56,713 nucleotides of DNA from an uncultured Phascolarctobacterium sp. GTDB taxonomy: Bacteria; Bacillota; Negativicutes; Acidaminococcales; Acidaminococcaceae. The position numbers were made by a program, and so were the translations under genes. Below the pieces are notes generated by a model that was given only the letters and a program-made list of their open reading frames with translations, was not told the DNA's origin and made no database searches. Shown here one piece after another: positions 37,368 through 46,585 of the stretch; positions within the stretch are counted from its first letter, which is position 1; the number at the start of each line of letters is the position of its first letter. The DNA lies in contig CASEIL010000012.1 of NCBI GenBank assembly GCA_949288065.1, forward strand, positions 1 to 56,713, written 5' to 3'.

Positions 37368-37689
37368 CACTCAGCCCCCTTTTCCCTCACTTAGCCTTTT
37401 TTCTTTAGTATAGTAAAGCCTTAAAGTAATCTTGTGGTAAATTATAGCATAAACCCGCTCAAATAAAAAGCATTTTGCCAAAATTTTTGCTTTGCTTAAA
37501 ATAAAGCTAATATTTTTGTAACAGGGTTAACAGAAATAAAAAACGCATAGTTATCGTTCTATCCTCAAAAAGTTTTTAAAGCAGAAATGCTGGCGTGTTT
37601 TTAACAATTAATCATTTAATGAGTTCTTGTTTCTATCTTAAAATAAATCCTCTCAAAAATATAAACACAGTTTTTATGTCCTGTTATTT
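37368..37689 (-). promoter_or_regulatory. his operon promoter and A+T-rich spacer
   Basis: This 322-nt gap holds an extended -10 (TGC TATAAT, -10 at 37441-37446) on the minus strand with only a poor T-rich -35 near 37464-37469, giving a leader of about 65 nt to hisZ. The leader contains a small CTTTA/TAAAG palindrome but no T-box, no run of histidine codons and no attenuator hairpin that I can see. The rest of the gap, upstream of the promoter, is A+T-rich with no recognisable feature. Confidence 0.55.
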
Positions 37690-38052
37690 TTAATTAGGGC
37701 TATCTCCCCATAAAAACCATAAATCTATACCATTTTCATAAGCAAAAGAACAAATTGTATAAATAGTTTTCAAAAACACTATTAATATTATTGTAGCTTT
37801 AAACATACATAATAGTGCATGCCAAGATGTATCTTGCTCTTTTGGTGTTTTGAATAATAATATCATTAAATTATAATACAAATAGGCAAGCCCTAATATT
37901 ACGGCTGTAAATGGTTGATATCTAAGTAGTATCATCCCATCGTATTTAAAGTCCATCCCAATATGAACAAGCAAATATGAAAAAATCCATGAAATTAAAA
38001 AATATGTTTTATAATCTTTTTCTTTTAACATTTCAATAATTTTATTAATCAT
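37690..38052 (-). CDS. Orphan A+T-rich membrane protein, function unknown
   Basis: A 120-aa protein with three to four hydrophobic segments (about 15-32, 43-68, 80-105) and a short polar N-terminus (MINKIIEMLKEKDYKTYF). I do not recognise the family. AAAGGA lies about 10 nt before the ATG. Its base composition and codon use (AAA, ATA, TTA, AAT) differ sharply from all neighbours, suggesting recent transfer. It lies between the his operon and tRNA-Ser and is preceded by its own consensus promoter. An immunity-type membrane protein is one possibility, with no direct evidence. Confidence 0.65.
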   Translation of the reverse strand: MINKIIEMLKEKDYKTYFLISWIFSYLLVHIGMDFKYDGMILLRYQPFTAVILGLAYLYYNLMILLFKTPKEQDTSWHALLCMFKATIILIVFLKTIYTICSFAYENGIDLWFLWGDSPN

Positions 38053-38066
38053 ACTTATAACATCCT

Positions 38067-38168
38067 TTAACTATTATTTATATCATCATCAGGCATTGCA
38101 TATTTTTCGTTATAAGCTATATCATTATCAATATTAATCTTATTCGTTTTTTTAAGCTCAATATCCTC
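38067..38168 (-). other. Possible small ORF or gene remnant upstream of the orphan membrane gene
   Basis: An open frame of about 33 codons (ending ...YAMPDDDINNS, stop TAA at 38067-38069) has a charged, lysine- and aspartate-rich composition. No standard start codon is in frame near its beginning apart from an internal ATG, although AAGAGG lies close by. It could be the tail of a decayed gene or chance. Confidence 0.2.
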
Positions 38169-38218
38169 TTAATTAATAAAAATCTTATTTACAAATGCAA
38201 AATAAAAAAAATTATTAA

Positions 38219-38247
38219 ATAATACGAGTTGTATTTCAAGCTGTCAA
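38219..38247 (-). promoter_or_regulatory. Promoter of the A+T-rich islet
   Basis: Perfect TTGACA (38242-38247), 17-nt spacer, TATTAT (38219-38224) on the minus strand, after the tRNA-Ser terminator. It gives a leader of about 160 nt to the orphan membrane gene. Confidence 0.65.
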
Positions 38248-38275
38248 ACAACCTGAAAAAATGCAAAAAAATAAC

Positions 38276-38308
38276 AAAAACAGGTTTGCGGTAAAACCAC
38301 AAACCTGC
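38276..38308 (-). terminator. Terminator of tRNA-Ser
   Basis: CAGGTTTG/CAAACCTG hairpin followed by TTTTTG on the minus strand, 8 nt beyond the tRNA 3' end. Confidence 0.85.
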
Positions 38309-38313
38309 TAAAT

Positions 38314-38403
<90 letters not shown>

Positions 38404-38443
38404 GTATTAAATTGCCGCGCCGTTTTTAACAGGCGCTTTTATT

Positions 38444-38472
38444 ATTATACTATTTAATTTGCTTTTTGCCAA
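38444..38472 (-). promoter_or_regulatory. tRNA-Ser promoter
   Basis: TTGGCA (38467-38472), 17-nt spacer, perfect TATAAT (38444-38449) on the minus strand, about 40 nt upstream of the tRNA. Confidence 0.75.
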
Positions 38473-38492
38473 GGGGTAAGCCCCAAAGAGTT

Positions 38493-38975
38493 TTAGTTTT
38501 GCTTTTGCAGCTTATTTTCTTCGCGGCGTTTTTTAAAAAACTCTTTAATAACGGCGGCGCATTCTTCCTCGCACACGCCGCTTTTAACCTCCACGCTGTG
38601 GTTAAGGTTGGGGTTGCTCACCACGTTAAAAATAGATTCCGCCGCGCCTGCCTTAGCGTCCGGGCAGCCGTACACCAGCTTTTTAATGCGGCTGTTCACA
38701 ATCGCGCCGGCGCACATCGGGCAGGGCTCCACCGTTACATACAGCGCCGCGTCGTTCAGCCGCCAGCGTTCCAGTAGAGCGCACGCCTCCATAATCGTTA
38801 TCATTTCAGCATGGGCCGTTGCGTCGTGCCAGGTTTCGCGCATGTTGTGCGCTGCCGATATTACCTTCCCGTCCGCTACCAGCACCGCGCCGATGGGTAT
38901 TTCCCCGCGCTTGGCGGCTTTTTTTGCTTCTTCTAGGGCAAGCTGCATATAAAACTCATCAGTTTTCGTCTGCAT
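38493..38975 (-). CDS. tadA: tRNA-specific adenosine deaminase TadA
   Basis: Deaminates A34 to inosine in tRNA-Arg(ACG), allowing CGU/CGC/CGA decoding. Zinc deaminase motif: HAE at residues 55-57 and PCPMC at 84-88. 160 aa from ATG 38975, which has AGGAGGA 8 nt upstream; a TTG at 38981 is too close to that site. It overlaps the end of the ABC-F gene by 17 nt. Its position beside a tRNA gene is probably coincidental. Confidence 0.94.
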   Translation of the reverse strand: MQTKTDEFYMQLALEEAKKAAKRGEIPIGAVLVADGKVISAAHNMRETWHDATAHAEMITIMEACALLERWRLNDAALYVTVEPCPMCAGAIVNSRIKKLVYGCPDAKAGAAESIFNVVSNPNLNHSVEVKSGVCEEECAAVIKEFFKKRREENKLQKQN

Positions 38976-40908
38976 TGTCAAGTTCCTCCTGTGCCTGCAT
39001 TAATTCTTCCCAGCGCAGCATCAAACGGTCAATTTCCGCCTGCATGGCGGCATGCTCGTCCGCCAGCTGCTTACTGTGGTTTAAATCTACATGGTTGGCA
39101 GGGTCTGCCATTTGCTTTTCCAAAACGCCCAGCATGGCTTCCTGCTCGCGGATGCTCAGCTCCACCTTTTGCAGCTGTTTAGCCAGTTCTTCCGGGCTGT
39201 AACGCTTCTGCGCCTTAGCCTTTTTGCCTTGCGGCGATGTTTTTGCTTCCGGCGCTTTCTCTTCCTTAACGGCTTTTTTTACCGGCTCTGCTTTAGTTGC
39301 AGGCGCGGCAAGTTTGCGTTTTTCTTTTTCAGCCAGATAGTATTCATAATCGCCCTTGTAATCCTGCAAGGTGTGGTTTTCTATCTCCCACACGCGGTCG
39401 GCAATTTCGCCGATAAAATAACGGTCGTGGCTGACTACCAAAAGCGTGCCGTCAAAGGCTTCCAGCGCCGCTTCCAGCGTTTCGCGCGCCAGAATATCCA
39501 GATGGTTGGTCGGTTCGTCCAAAATCAAAAAGTTTGCGCCGTCCAGCACCAGCTTCAGCAGCACAAGGCGTGCCTTTTGCCCGCCGCTGAGCGTGCCAAT
39601 CTCTTTAAAAACGTCGTCGCCGTGGAACAGCATACCACCCAGAAGCGAGCGCGCATGCCCGTCGTCCATGCCGTACTCCGTCAAAAAGTTATCCAAAATG
39701 GTTTGCTTTTCGTCCAAACGCTCATAGCTTTGCGAAAAATAGCCTACCTTTACACGGTTGCCGGTCTGCGCTTTGCCGCTGAGCGGGGCAATTTCGCCCA
39801 AAATGGTTTTTAACAGTGTCGATTTGCCGCTGCCATTAGGGCCTAAAAGCGCAGCTTTTTCGCCGCGGCGCAAAACAAGGTTAATATCCTGCACCAGCAG
39901 GTTATCCTTATAGCCGACGCTTAAATTTTCCAAAATCAGCACGCGCTCGGCGGATTCCGGCGCAGGCGGCAGTTTAAGTTCAAACTCCTCGTTGTGCACC
40001 GGCGCGTCGATGCGTTCCAATCTGTCCAGCTGCGACTGGCGCCCGCGTGCCATTTTGCTTTTAATGCCTGCCTTAAAACGGCGGATGTACGCTTCCGTTT
40101 TGGCAATATAATCCTGCTGCGCAGCGTAAGCGGCTTCCAGAGTAGCCGTTTGTATTTCCTTCTGCGCCAGATATTTGGTGTAGTTGCCTTTAAACGACTG
40201 CAAATGCCCGCCTTCCATCTCTAAAATGCGGGTGGCAACATTATCCAAAAACTTTCGGTCGTGGCTGACGATTAACAGCCCGCCCTTAAAATCCTGCAAA
40301 TATTTTTCCAGCCATTCCGTCATGCGGATATCCAAATGGTTGGTAGGTTCGTCCAGTATTAAAAAATCGGGGCTTTTTACCAGCGCCGCCGCTAAAAGAA
40401 TGCGTGTTTTCTGCCCGCCGGAAAAATTCTGCGCCGGCTTTTGCCATACGTCTTCCGTAAAGCCCAGCCCGTTCAGCACAATTTTAATGCGCGTTTCGTA
40501 ATTGTAGCCGTCGAGGTATTCATACCGGCGCGTTACGGAGGCGTATTCCTCCAAAACCTTGTCCAGCTCGTCGCCGCTAAGGCCTGCGCTTTGTTCTTCC
40601 AGCCTTTGCAGGCGTGCGCGCAGCTCCGGCACCTCTGGGCAGGAGTTCATCATAAACTGCCACAGGCTGCCATCGCCGATATTGCCAAAGCCCTGCTCCA
40701 CATAGCCGACGCGCGTACCGGCTTCAAAGCGCACGCTGCCGCCGTCGGCATAGCCGTTTTGCAGCAGGCAGCGCAGCAGCGTCGATTTACCGCTGCCGTT
40801 AACGCCAACCAGTCCGATTTTTTCGCCTTTGTCTATCATAAAGCTGACATCCTTAAAAATGGTGTTGATGCCAAAGCTTTTTGTCAGGTTATCTACAACC
40901 AGCTGCAT
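38959..40908 (-). CDS. ABC-F family ATPase (Uup/YdiF-like)
   Basis: Soluble protein with two ABC ATPase domains and no membrane segments; ABC-F proteins act on the ribosome. Walker A sites GVNGSGKST (about 36-44) and GPNGSGKST (about 350); signatures FSGGQKTR and LSGGQKAR; Walker B LILDEPTNHLD in both. A basic inter-domain linker (AKTEAYIRRFKAGIKSKMARGRQSQLDRLERI) follows the first domain. A charged coiled-coil tail (about 535-649) after a lysine/alanine-rich stretch resembles the Uup/YdiF group. A role in translation rather than antibiotic resistance is favoured, but the sequence does not decide it. Confidence 0.92.
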   Translation of the reverse strand: MQLVVDNLTKSFGINTIFKDVSFMIDKGEKIGLVGVNGSGKSTLLRCLLQNGYADGGSVRFEAGTRVGYVEQGFGNIGDGSLWQFMMNSCPEVPELRARLQRLEEQSAGLSGDELDKVLEEYASVTRRYEYLDGYNYETRIKIVLNGLGFTEDVWQKPAQNFSGGQKTRILLAAALVKSPDFLILDEPTNHLDIRMTEWLEKYLQDFKGGLLIVSHDRKFLDNVATRILEMEGGHLQSFKGNYTKYLAQKEIQTATLEAAYAAQQDYIAKTEAYIRRFKAGIKSKMARGRQSQLDRLERIDAPVHNEEFELKLPPAPESAERVLILENLSVGYKDNLLVQDINLVLRRGEKAALLGPNGSGKSTLLKTILGEIAPLSGKAQTGNRVKVGYFSQSYERLDEKQTILDNFLTEYGMDDGHARSLLGGMLFHGDDVFKEIGTLSGGQKARLVLLKLVLDGANFLILDEPTNHLDILARETLEAALEAFDGTLLVVSHDRYFIGEIADRVWEIENHTLQDYKGDYEYYLAEKEKRKLAAPATKAEPVKKAVKEEKAPEAKTSPQGKKAKAQKRYSPEELAKQLQKVELSIREQEAMLGVLEKQMADPANHVDLNHSKQLADEHAAMQAEIDRLMLRWEELMQAQEELDNADEN

Positions 40909-40944
40909 GCTTCATCCTCTGTTTCCTAATGTTCTCGAATTGGT

Positions 40945-40973
40945 ATTATATCAAAAAATCTTCGCCCTGCAAA
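40945..40973 (-). promoter_or_regulatory. Promoter of the ABC-F/tadA unit
   Basis: TTTGCA (40968-40973), 17-nt spacer, TATAAT (40945-40950) with TGA before it (extended -10) on the minus strand, about 37 nt upstream of the ABC-F gene. Confidence 0.7.
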
Positions 40974-40975
40974 GC

Positions 40976-41014
40976 AAAAAATAACACAAGCACCGCAAGA
41001 TGCCTGTGTTATTT
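40976..41014 (-). terminator. Terminator of galE
   Basis: Long hairpin (AATAACAC(A)GGCA / TGC(T)TGTGTTATT) followed by a T run on the minus strand, 19 nt after galE. Confidence 0.85.
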
Positions 41015-41032
41015 AAAATTTTTCTTTTATTT

Positions 41033-42025
41033 TCAGCCGTTATAGCCGTGCGGATGGTTTTGGTGCCACTTCCACGCCGTTTTAATAATTTCTTCCACGG
41101 TGCTGTGCTGCGGCTGCCATCCAAGTTCCTTGCGGATTTTTTCGCTGCTTGCCACCAGCACTGCCGGGTCGCCGCTGCGGCGTGCTTCTTCCGTTACCGC
41201 AAAATCAACGCCGGTAACGCGTTTGGCGGTTTCAATAATTTCGCGCACGCTAAAGCCTGCCTCGCTGCCAAGGTTATAAACACGGCTTTCGCCGCCGCCA
41301 ACCAGATGCTTCAGCGCCAGCACATGCGCCGTCGCCAAATCCTCAACGTGAATATAATCGCGCAGGCAGGTGCCGTCCGGCGTCGGGTAATCCGTACCGA
41401 AAATGCTTACCCTGTCGCGCACGCCCTGCGCCGTTTTTAAAATCAGCGGAATTAAATGCGTTTCCGGATGGTGGTCCTCGCCGATGTCCGCCGTCAGCGA
41501 CGCGCCAGCCGCATTAAAATAGCGCAGCGCCACATAGCGCATGCCGTAAGCCATGGCGTAATCCTTCAGCATGCCTTCAATAACCAGCTTGGTGCGCCCG
41601 TACACATTGGTCGGCTGCGTGGCAAAATCCTCGCAAATCGGCGTTTTTTCCGGCTCGCCGTATACCGCCGCCGTGCTGCTGAACACAATGTAATCCACAC
41701 CGGATTGCTTCATGGCCTGCAATAAATGCAGCGAGCCTTCCACATTGTTTACATAATATTTTGCCGGGTCGCTCATGCTTTCGCCCACCAGGCTGCTTGC
41801 CGCAAAGTGGATAACGGCGTCAATTTCAAACTGCGCCATTACATGCCTAGTAAACTCAATGTCGCGGATGTCGCCCTCCACCAGCTGCACATCGTCCGCC
41901 ACAGCCTCCGGGTGCCCGGTAGAAAAATTATCATACACAATGGGCGTAAAGCCTGCCTCTTTTTTTAAAACATTAACAACGTGCGAGCCGATATAGCCCG
42001 CGCCGCCCGTTACCAAAACATTCAT
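41033..42025 (-). CDS. galE: UDP-glucose 4-epimerase
   Basis: Interconverts UDP-glucose and UDP-galactose for surface polysaccharide and galactose metabolism. Rossmann motif VTGGAGYIGSHVV at the N-terminus, FSSTAAVYGEPE with the catalytic serine/threonine, YGRTK with the catalytic tyrosine and lysine, and NLGSEAGFSVREI near the end. 330 aa. It starts 4 nt after galU in a pgm/pmm-galU-galE unit. Confidence 0.95.
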   Translation of the reverse strand: MNVLVTGGAGYIGSHVVNVLKKEAGFTPIVYDNFSTGHPEAVADDVQLVEGDIRDIEFTRHVMAQFEIDAVIHFAASSLVGESMSDPAKYYVNNVEGSLHLLQAMKQSGVDYIVFSSTAAVYGEPEKTPICEDFATQPTNVYGRTKLVIEGMLKDYAMAYGMRYVALRYFNAAGASLTADIGEDHHPETHLIPLILKTAQGVRDRVSIFGTDYPTPDGTCLRDYIHVEDLATAHVLALKHLVGGGESRVYNLGSEAGFSVREIIETAKRVTGVDFAVTEEARRSGDPAVLVASSEKIRKELGWQPQHSTVEEIIKTAWKWHQNHPHGYNG

Positions 42026-42029
42026 GCCG

Positions 42030-42923
42030 TTACTCCTTGTTTACCTTAACAATATGCTCCAAATATTCCAGCAGCTTGTCGCGCATTTCCGGGCGTTTCA
42101 GCGCAAACTCCACGGTTGCCTCAATAAAGCCCTGCTTGTCGCCAACGTCGTAGCGGCGGCCTTCAAAATTATAAGCATACATCGGCTGCTGTTTAGCCAG
42201 CACGCGCAGCGCGTCCGTCAGCTGAATTTCATTGCCGCGCCCCGGCGCTGTGTTTTCCAAAATATCAAAAATTTCCGGTGTAATAATGTAGCGCCCCAAA
42301 ACCGCCAGGCGCGAAGGAGCCTCCTCAAGCGCAGGTTTTTCCACCATATCGCGCACGGTGTAGGTACGTTCTTCTTCCGTCGGCACAGCGTCGATAATAC
42401 CGTAGCTCGATACCTTCTCCGGCGCAACCTCCTGCACGCCCAAAACGCTAAAGCCGCGGCGGTCGTACACATCAATCAGCTGCTTAAGCGCAGGCTTTTT
42501 GCTGTCTACAACATCGTCGCCCAAAAGCACCGCAAACGGCTCGTCGCCGATAAAACGGCGCGCGCACAAAATAGCGTGGCCCAATCCGCGCGGCTCCTTC
42601 TGACGGATGTAGTGCAGGTTAATTTCCGAAATGCGGCGCACCATTTCCAGCTGCTCAAACTTGCCGCTGGCCTCAAGGCTCATTTCCAGCTCCATGTTGC
42701 GGTCAAAATGGTCCTCAATAGAGCGTTTGCCCTTGCCGCTAATGATAATTATATCTTCAATGCCGGAAGCTAAAGCCTCCTCAATAATATACTGAATGGT
42801 CGGCGTGTCCACAATCGGCAGCATTTCCTTCGGCGTAGCCTTGGTGGCAGGCAAAAAGCGCGTGCCAAGACCTGCTGCCGGTATTACTGCCCTGCGGACG
42901 GGTTTAATCGTTGTCATTGCCAA
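42030..42923 (-). CDS. galU: UTP-glucose-1-phosphate uridylyltransferase
   Basis: Makes UDP-glucose from glucose-1-phosphate and UTP, the substrate for GalE. The nucleotide-binding signature is [27 protein letters not shown]; further marks are [17 protein letters not shown] (here [14 protein letters not shown]) and VLLGDDVVD. 297 aa, typical. It sits between the hexose-phosphate mutase and galE, forming a three-step route from hexose phosphate to UDP-galactose. Confidence 0.96.
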   Translation of the reverse strand: MAMTTIKPVRRAVIPAAGLGTRFLPATKATPKEMLPIVDTPTIQYIIEEALASGIEDIIIISGKGKRSIEDHFDRNMELEMSLEASGKFEQLEMVRRISEINLHYIRQKEPRGLGHAILCARRFIGDEPFAVLLGDDVVDSKKPALKQLIDVYDRRGFSVLGVQEVAPEKVSSYGIIDAVPTEEERTYTVRDMVEKPALEEAPSRLAVLGRYIITPEIFDILENTAPGRGNEIQLTDALRVLAKQQPMYAYNFEGRRYDVGDKQGFIEATVEFALKRPEMRDKLLEYLEHIVKVNKE

Positions 42924-42930
42924 TCTCTCC

Positions 42931-44304
42931 TTATGCTTCTTCTCCGCCGATAACGGCTAAAAGTTCTTCTGTTTTATCTTTCAGCAGCGCCTTGTCGCCG
43001 CGCGTTTCCACATTCAAACGCATAACAGGCTCCGTGTTGGAAACCCTTACGTTAAAGCGCCAGTTATCATATTCAATGCTCAGGCCGTCCAGCTTGTCTA
43101 CCTTGCCGCCCTCGGAGTATTTTGCTTCCAGCTCAGCCAGCACGGATTTGCTGTCGGCAACCTTGCGGTTGATTTCACCGCTGCACGGGAATTTTTCCAT
43201 ACGCTCGCCCACAAGCTCCGAAAGTTTTTTACCCTCGCAGCACATCAGCTCCGTTACTAAAAGCCACGGCAGCATGCCGCTGTCGCAGTACGAAAACTCG
43301 CGGAAATAATGGTGTGCGCTCATTTCGCCGCCGTAAACAACGTCGTTCTGGCGCATGCACTCCTTCATAAAAGCGTGGCCGCTCTTGCAGCGCACCGGCA
43401 CGCCGCCCTTTTCGGCGATGATTTCTTCCGTGCTCCAGGTAAGGCGCGGGTCGTACATAATTTTGCTGCCCGGTAGTTTCTTTAAAAACGCCGATGCCAA
43501 AAGCCCTACAATGTAGTAGCCTTCAATAAATTCGCCCTTTTCGTCAAAGAAGAAGCAGCGGTCAAAGTCGCCGTCCCAGGCAATGCCAAGATCGGCCTTT
43601 TCTGCCAGCACCTTATCCGCCGTAACGGCGCGGTTATGCTCCAAAAGCGGGTTCGGCACGCCGTTGGGGAAGCTGCCGTCCGGCGTTTCGTTAATCTTCA
43701 CAAATTCAAACGGCAGGTGTTTAGCAAGCTCTGCCAGCACCGGGCCTGCGCAGCCGTTGCCGGGGTTAGCCACAATTTTCAGCGGTTTTAAATTTTTACC
43801 GTCAATATAGCTTAACAAATGCTCAATATAATCGGGCATAATGTCCTTTTTAATCAGCTCGCCGCGCGTTTTGCCGGCTACCACAACGTGTGGGAACTCG
43901 CCCTCCTCCGTCGCCATTTCGCCAATTTCCATTAAACCGGTATCGCTGGAAACAGGCCTTGCGCCGCTGCGCACCAGCTTCATACCGTTATAATCGGCAG
44001 GATTGTGGCTGGCAGTAACCATAATACCGCCGTCGGTGTTTAAATGCGCCGTAGCAAAATAAACCATCTCCGTGCCGCACTCGCCAATATCGTACACAGT
44101 GCAGCCACCGTCGCGCAAGCCGTCGGCAACGGCAGCGGCCAGCTCCGGCCCCGTCAGGCGGATATCATGCCCCACAACCACAGTTTCAGCGGCAAACATG
44201 GCGGCAAACACGCGCCCCACCCTGTATGCCAGCTCGGCGTTAACTTCCTGCGGCACAACGCCGCGTATATCATAGGCTTTAAAGGCTTTTTTACTGAGTT
44301 TCAT
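42931..44304 (-). CDS. Phosphomannomutase/phosphoglucomutase
   Basis: Alpha-D-phosphohexomutase that converts hexose-6-phosphate to hexose-1-phosphate. [13 protein letters not shown] at the start, the phosphoserine loop [16 protein letters not shown], the metal site [11 protein letters not shown] and sugar-binding [10 protein letters not shown]. 457 aa from ATG 44304 (GGGGAGA upstream). It leads the operon with galU and galE, so glucose-1-phosphate for UDP-glucose is the likely main product; mannose-1-phosphate is also possible (ManB/AlgC type). Confidence 0.93.
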   Translation of the reverse strand: MKLSKKAFKAYDIRGVVPQEVNAELAYRVGRVFAAMFAAETVVVGHDIRLTGPELAAAVADGLRDGGCTVYDIGECGTEMVYFATAHLNTDGGIMVTASHNPADYNGMKLVRSGARPVSSDTGLMEIGEMATEEGEFPHVVVAGKTRGELIKKDIMPDYIEHLLSYIDGKNLKPLKIVANPGNGCAGPVLAELAKHLPFEFVKINETPDGSFPNGVPNPLLEHNRAVTADKVLAEKADLGIAWDGDFDRCFFFDEKGEFIEGYYIVGLLASAFLKKLPGSKIMYDPRLTWSTEEIIAEKGGVPVRCKSGHAFMKECMRQNDVVYGGEMSAHHYFREFSYCDSGMLPWLLVTELMCCEGKKLSELVGERMEKFPCSGEINRKVADSKSVLAELEAKYSEGGKVDKLDGLSIEYDNWRFNVRVSNTEPVMRLNVETRGDKALLKDKTEELLAVIGGEEA

Positions 44305-44361
44305 TATATCTCTCCCCGTCAGCATAAATTTCATGACTTTTATATTTTCTATTTTAAAAAC

Positions 44362-44389
44362 AAAAATCCTGCCTGTTAAGCAGGATTTT
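44362..44389 (-). terminator. Terminator of the ptuAB cassette
   Basis: Perfect AAAATCCTGC/GCAGGATTTT hairpin with T-rich flanks immediately after the ptuB stop codon. Confidence 0.85.
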
Positions 44390-44390
44390 G

Positions 44391-45170
44391 TTAAATTGCA
44401 TAGCCGTGTTCGCTTAAAACCTGTTCCGCCGCCGGGCCTAAAAACCAGCGGATGACGGAAAAGAAGGCCTGGCAGTTACCGTTGTCGTCCGGCAGCAAAA
44501 AGTTTTCGGCAAGGATGGTTAAAAAGCCTTCCATATCCACACCTGCGGCAAGGGCGTTTTCTATTTCGTCCTCCAAAACGCTGATAGCCTCGCGGCGCAT
44601 ACGCATTAAGCGCGGGGCGTTTAAATTCAGCTCGCGTATCGTGTTGCGCGCCTTGCGCACCAGCTCCGGCGGGCAGGTGTCCTCATCTACAATCATGCGG
44701 CCGGTGTGTGCGGCATAGCGGTAAATGCGCACGTCGGCGGGTATCTCCAGCGGGTTTAAAATGCGCTCGTTAATCGGTTTGCCGCCCTTGGGCACATCGC
44801 AGCTTCTGTCCGCCTTACGGCGGGAAAACCTTACCTCTGCGTCCTCCACATTCGGCTGGCTGCCGCCGTGGCACACGCCCAAAAGGTTCTGCCAGTCCAA
44901 ATGGTAGTTATGCACGGCAAAATCCGTTTCGCTTTTGGGGTAAAAATGCTCCACACGGAAGTCGTCAACCTCGCCCTCCTCATCGGCAAATTTAATATTT
45001 ATTTCGCAGTAGGCGCACAGGCCGTGCTGGTCCTTTAAAAGCTGCCTTTTAACTTCGCGGTAACCACGGCGGTTGGCACGACGGAAATGCTCCCACGTTT
45101 CGTCCGGGTACTGCTCCGCAAACTCGCGCAGCGCTTCCGGCGCTTCCGGATTTTTAAAGATTCTTTTCAT
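44391..45170 (-). CDS. ptuB: HNH endonuclease of the Septu antiphage system (PtuB-like)
   Basis: A 259-aa putative nuclease of the TIGR02646/HNH type. Zinc- and metal-binding marks: GLCAYCEINIKF (CxxC, about 43-46), then RVEHFYPKSE (the catalytic-histidine strand), DWQNLLGVCHGG and a later NPLE segment. A helical C-terminal half follows (about 160-259). ATG 45170 has AGGAGG 7 nt upstream; it overlaps the ptuA stop by 17 nt, so the two are coupled. In Septu, PtuB is the effector nuclease recruited by the PtuA ATPase. Standalone TIGR02646 proteins also exist, but the partner argues for Septu. No reverse transcriptase (retron Ec78 type) is adjacent. Confidence 0.85.
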   Translation of the reverse strand: MKRIFKNPEAPEALREFAEQYPDETWEHFRRANRRGYREVKRQLLKDQHGLCAYCEINIKFADEEGEVDDFRVEHFYPKSETDFAVHNYHLDWQNLLGVCHGGSQPNVEDAEVRFSRRKADRSCDVPKGGKPINERILNPLEIPADVRIYRYAAHTGRMIVDEDTCPPELVRKARNTIRELNLNAPRLMRMRREAISVLEDEIENALAAGVDMEGFLTILAENFLLPDDNGNCQAFFSVIRWFLGPAAEQVLSEHGYAI

Positions 45171-46515
45171 GCTGCTTCCTCCTGAAGGAACGCATTCTGA
45201 TATCCATATCCGCACGCAGCAGCGCAGGCTCGCGCCCTGCCGCCCATTTATCCAGCTTTTTGCGCAGCTCCAGCGCCTCGGCGCAGTCCCATTTGTCCTC
45301 GCTTACAAGCTCTAAATAACGCTTCAGCTCTTTTACCACGGGTACGCACTGCGGCCTTGCGTCTACGTTCTGTATATCCTTCAACAGCTGGTAACTTTCC
45401 GCGCCCAGCGAAAAATCCGGCTGGTAAATATCTATCAAATCGTTGTCCCAGCGCAAAGCGCGGATGCACTGCGGCGGCACCGTAGTTAAAACCTGCGGGC
45501 TGTGTGTGGTTACAATAAACTGCACCATTGGGAAAGCCTTGCGCAAATCGAACAGCACCGTTTGCTGCCACGAGGGGTGCAGGTGCATATCAACCTCGTC
45601 AATAAGCACAATGCCCGGCGTTTGCAGCACGGCGTTAATGCCCAAATCCGGGTTCAGCCGCACCATACGGTAACTTAAATCCGCCACCATGCTGATAATG
45701 CTGCGCGCACCGTCGCTGAGCGCCTCCATCGGCAAAATGCCGCGCGTTTTATGCTTCAGCACCAAATTTTGCCGCACAAAGCTGTAATCAATATCCGTCC
45801 AGCCCATGCTGCCAATGCAGGTTACAATCGCCTGCTCCACCGCCTTAAACACCTCGCGGTAAGGGTTCTTTTCGTTCAAATGCCTTTCGGCGATAATGCG
45901 TTCAATCTCCGCCGCGCTCATCACGGCGTATTTTACCCAGTGCCCAAAATTAGCGTAGGCCGATGTAGATTCCAGGCAATCCGTATAGCCGCTGCTGCGC
46001 TCCAAATCAATGTTCTTTAAGGTGTTGCGCAGCTTGCTGTCGTTCCACATGCGCCCCGTGCCGTAATAGGCAATTACCGGCAGCACCACGTTGTTGTCGT
46101 CCTTGGCGCGCAAAGCCTCCACCATTTTGCGCCCATAGGCGGATAGCTGCCTGGCGTGCTGCATGGTGGTGCGCCCCTTGGCGTTGTTCAGCTCGCGCTG
46201 CCAGCTTATTTTTTGCCCTTCAATGTCGCCTTCCGCGCCGATAACAACCGGGTACTGGCTTTTCATGCGCAGAATTTGCAGTTCCTTTTTGCTGGCGGTT
46301 TCCACCGACTGGCGCACGTCCGTATCGCGGATGCTGCGCGCCTTGCCGTCCGAAAAGCAGGACAGATACGGGCCCATGGCAACTGCCACCGCGTCCAGAA
46401 TAGCGGTTTTGCCCTGCCCGTTTTCGGCAACGATTACCGTCAGCTCCTTATCAAAATCAATTTCAAATTTATCGTAACAACGGAAATTTTCAAGCCGAAG
46501 CTTACTGATATACAT
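45154..46515 (-). CDS. ptuA: AAA ATPase of the Septu antiphage system (PtuA-like)
   Basis: A 453-aa SMC/ABC-like ATPase (AAA_21 type). Walker A AENGQGKT at residues 30-37, an ABC-signature-like LSDGARSIISMVADL (about 270), Walker B IVLIDEVDMHLHPSW (about 307-321) and the switch histidine in VTTHSPQVL. The region between (about 60-250) is an alpha-helical arm insertion. In Septu, PtuA forms an ATP-dependent complex that restrains or directs PtuB until infection. Similar OLD-like ATPases exist, but the HNH partner is specific. The base composition matches the host, so transfer is not recent. A -10 lies at 46549-46554. Confidence 0.87.
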   Translation of the reverse strand: MYISKLRLENFRCYDKFEIDFDKELTVIVAENGQGKTAILDAVAVAMGPYLSCFSDGKARSIRDTDVRQSVETASKKELQILRMKSQYPVVIGAEGDIEGQKISWQRELNNAKGRTTMQHARQLSAYGRKMVEALRAKDDNNVVLPVIAYYGTGRMWNDSKLRNTLKNIDLERSSGYTDCLESTSAYANFGHWVKYAVMSAAEIERIIAERHLNEKNPYREVFKAVEQAIVTCIGSMGWTDIDYSFVRQNLVLKHKTRGILPMEALSDGARSIISMVADLSYRMVRLNPDLGINAVLQTPGIVLIDEVDMHLHPSWQQTVLFDLRKAFPMVQFIVTTHSPQVLTTVPPQCIRALRWDNDLIDIYQPDFSLGAESYQLLKDIQNVDARPQCVPVVKELKRYLELVSEDKWDCAEALELRKKLDKWAAGREPALLRADMDIRMRSFRRKQHEKNL

Positions 46516-46548
46516 GCGCTCACCCCGCAGCCTGTTTTATTTATTTTT

Positions 46549-46557
46549 ATTGTACCA
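46549..46557 (-). promoter_or_regulatory. Probable ptuA promoter (extended -10)
   Basis: TGG TACAAT on the minus strand (-10 at 46549-46554), no clear -35, about 34 nt upstream of ptuA and after the brnQ terminator. Confidence 0.45.
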
Positions 46558-46585
46558 CATCTGCCGCAAAAATGCCCTTAAATAA

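Noticed and set aside
44391..46515. Retron Ec78-type system
   Set aside because: The ATPase/HNH effector pair is present, but there is no reverse transcriptase or msr/msd region in the neighbourhood.
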